From: CAG-411 sp050875145
GTDB taxonomy: Bacteria > Bacillota > Clostridia > Lachnospirales > Lachnospiraceae
Assembly (NCBI GenBank): GCA_050875145.1
Contig: JBNMLH010000010.1
Coordinates: forward strand, 1-64,000
Length of the DNA stretch: 64,000 nucleotides
Direction of reading: 5' to 3'
Part shown: piece by piece, positions 63,301-64,000 of the stretch
Layout of the letters: the number at the start of each line of letters is the position of its first letter
Numbering within the stretch: position 1 is the first letter of the stretch
Notes under the pieces: model-generated
Told to the model about the DNA's origin: nothing
The model's database searches: none
The model's input: only the letters and a program-made list of their open reading frames with translations
Made by a program: the position numbers and the translations under genes

Positions 63301-63335
63301 AAAAGATGCACAGGGAATAGCCTTGTGCATCTTTT
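63301..63335. terminator. Bidirectional terminator between the debranching enzyme and the ABC-F gene
   Basis: AAAAGATGCACA and TGTGCATCTTTT pair perfectly over 12 bases around an 11-base loop. The A- and T-runs can end transcription in both directions. Confidence 0.85.
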
Positions 63336-63381
63336 CTATTTACTCTATAGAAAATTGTTCAACTTTATTTTGACCTAAAAA

Positions 63382-64000
63382 TTATAATTTTGTACTCCAA
63401 TTGGAACAATCAATCACTTTTGTTGCCCAATCTTCATAAAAGTCGGGTTCATGACAGATTAAAATAATACTTCCCTTATATGCCTTTAATGCACGTTTTA
63501 ATTCATCTTTAGCATCCACATCAAGATGATTGGTTGGTTCGTCTAATAAAAGTACATTTGTCTCCTGATTAATTAATTTGCAAAGACGTACTTTTGCCTG
63601 TTCACCACCACTTAATACTCGTACCTGACTCTCGATATGTTCTGTGGTAAGTCCGCATTTTGCTAAGGCAGAACGCACTTCATATTGACTAAGAGATGGA
63701 AATTCTCTCCAGATTTCTTCAATACAGGTATTATTTTTGGCACCGGTCATTTCCTGCTCGAAATAGCCTTTGTATAAGTAATCTCCCAATGTGATTTTCC
63801 CATGCAATGGAGGAATCATACCAAGAATACTTTTTAATAAAGTAGTTTTACCGATACCGTTAGCACCGGTAAATACAATACGTTCTCCTCGTTCCATTGT
63901 CAAATTGATTGGAGTGGAAAGTGGTTCTTCATATCCAATGACAAGCTGTTTTGCTTGGAAAATTAACTTTCCGGAAGCTCTGGCTTCTTTAAAATGAAAT
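63382..64000 (-). CDS. ABC-F family ATPase, C-terminal part (cut by window edge)
   Basis: About 205 codons of the second ATPase domain: Walker A G-A-N-G-I-G-K-T-T-L-L, signature V-L-S-G-G-E-Q-A-K-V-R, Walker B L-L-L-D-E-P-T-N-H-L-D and switch H-E. No membrane segments. ABC-F proteins act on the ribosome as translation factors or antibiotic-protection factors. The frame is open to the window end, so the apparent start near 63903 is not real. It ends shortly after the domain (D-C-S-N-W) without a long C-terminal extension. Which subfamily cannot be decided from this half. Confidence 0.9.
   Translation of the reverse strand, partial: FHFKEARASGKLIFQAKQLVIGYEEPLSTPINLTMERGERIVFTGANGIGKTTLLKSILGMIPPLHGKITLGDYLYKGYFEQEMTGAKNNTCIEEIWREFPSLSQYEVRSALAKCGLTTEHIESQVRVLSGGEQAKVRLCKLINQETNVLLLDEPTNHLDVDAKDELKRALKAYKGSIILICHEPDFYEDWATKVIDCSNWSTKL

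Overview
The window is a low-GC Firmicutes chromosome segment, almost certainly Clostridia and most like Lachnospiraceae (motile gut relatives such as Roseburia, Agathobacter or Lachnospira). The evidence is AT-rich codon use, strong GGAGG-type ribosome binding sites, CodY, PolC-type polymerase and a flagellar/chemotaxis gene order that follows Bacillus subtilis from codY to rpsB with clostridial additions (motAB, flbD and fliL inside the cluster). The species cannot be fixed from sequence reading alone.

Layout. Bases 1-800 hold the tail of a PfkB sugar kinase, its terminator, an inverted repeat and a 5'-truncated comM/yifB remnant, which looks like a rearrangement junction. Then come dprA, topA and codY. 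From about 5.1 to 37.3 kb runs one co-oriented flagellar/chemotaxis supercluster: rod/basal body and switch (flgB flgC fliE fliF fliG), export ATPase and hook (fliH fliI fliJ motE-like fliK flgD, a hook-region flagellar operon protein, flgE), motor (flbD motA motB fliL), switch and CheY (fliM fliY cheY), export gate (fliO fliP fliQ fliR flhB flhA), assembly control (flhF flhG), a PilZ protein, chemotaxis (cheB cheA cheW cheC cheD), an unknown membrane protein and sigma factor fliA. No cheR, receptors, flagellin or filament-cap genes lie here. Promoter-like sites before flgB, flbD and fliM, and several hairpins between genes, suggest the long transcript is subdivided.

From 37.3 to 40.7 kb are fapA (DUF342), a small basic protein, a SwrB/DUF6115-like membrane protein and a short YceG-like protein. 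The housekeeping block follows: rpsB, tsf, then an inserted envelope pair (membrane-anchored polysaccharide deacetylase and an acidic-headed bactofilin), then pyrH, frr, uppS, cdsA, dxr, rseP, ispG and polC. It joins translation, nucleotide and isoprenoid/undecaprenyl supply, phospholipid synthesis, membrane proteolysis and replication, again in Bacillus-like order. A convergent terminator separates polC from a minus-strand D,D-carboxypeptidase. A divergent pair (P-type ATPase and glycogen debranching enzyme) follows, and a minus-strand ABC-F ATPase runs off the right edge.

No stretch longer than 300 bases lacks a gene; the longest gaps (before topA, flbD, fliM and uppS) carry the promoters or hairpins listed. 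No tRNA, rRNA, CRISPR array or intact insertion sequence was seen. I found no obvious new defence or biosynthetic system. The least explained items are a three-way-junction-like leader before flgE, the deacetylase/bactofilin insert with a probable internal translation start, and the conserved-looking but unnamed small genes around fliA.
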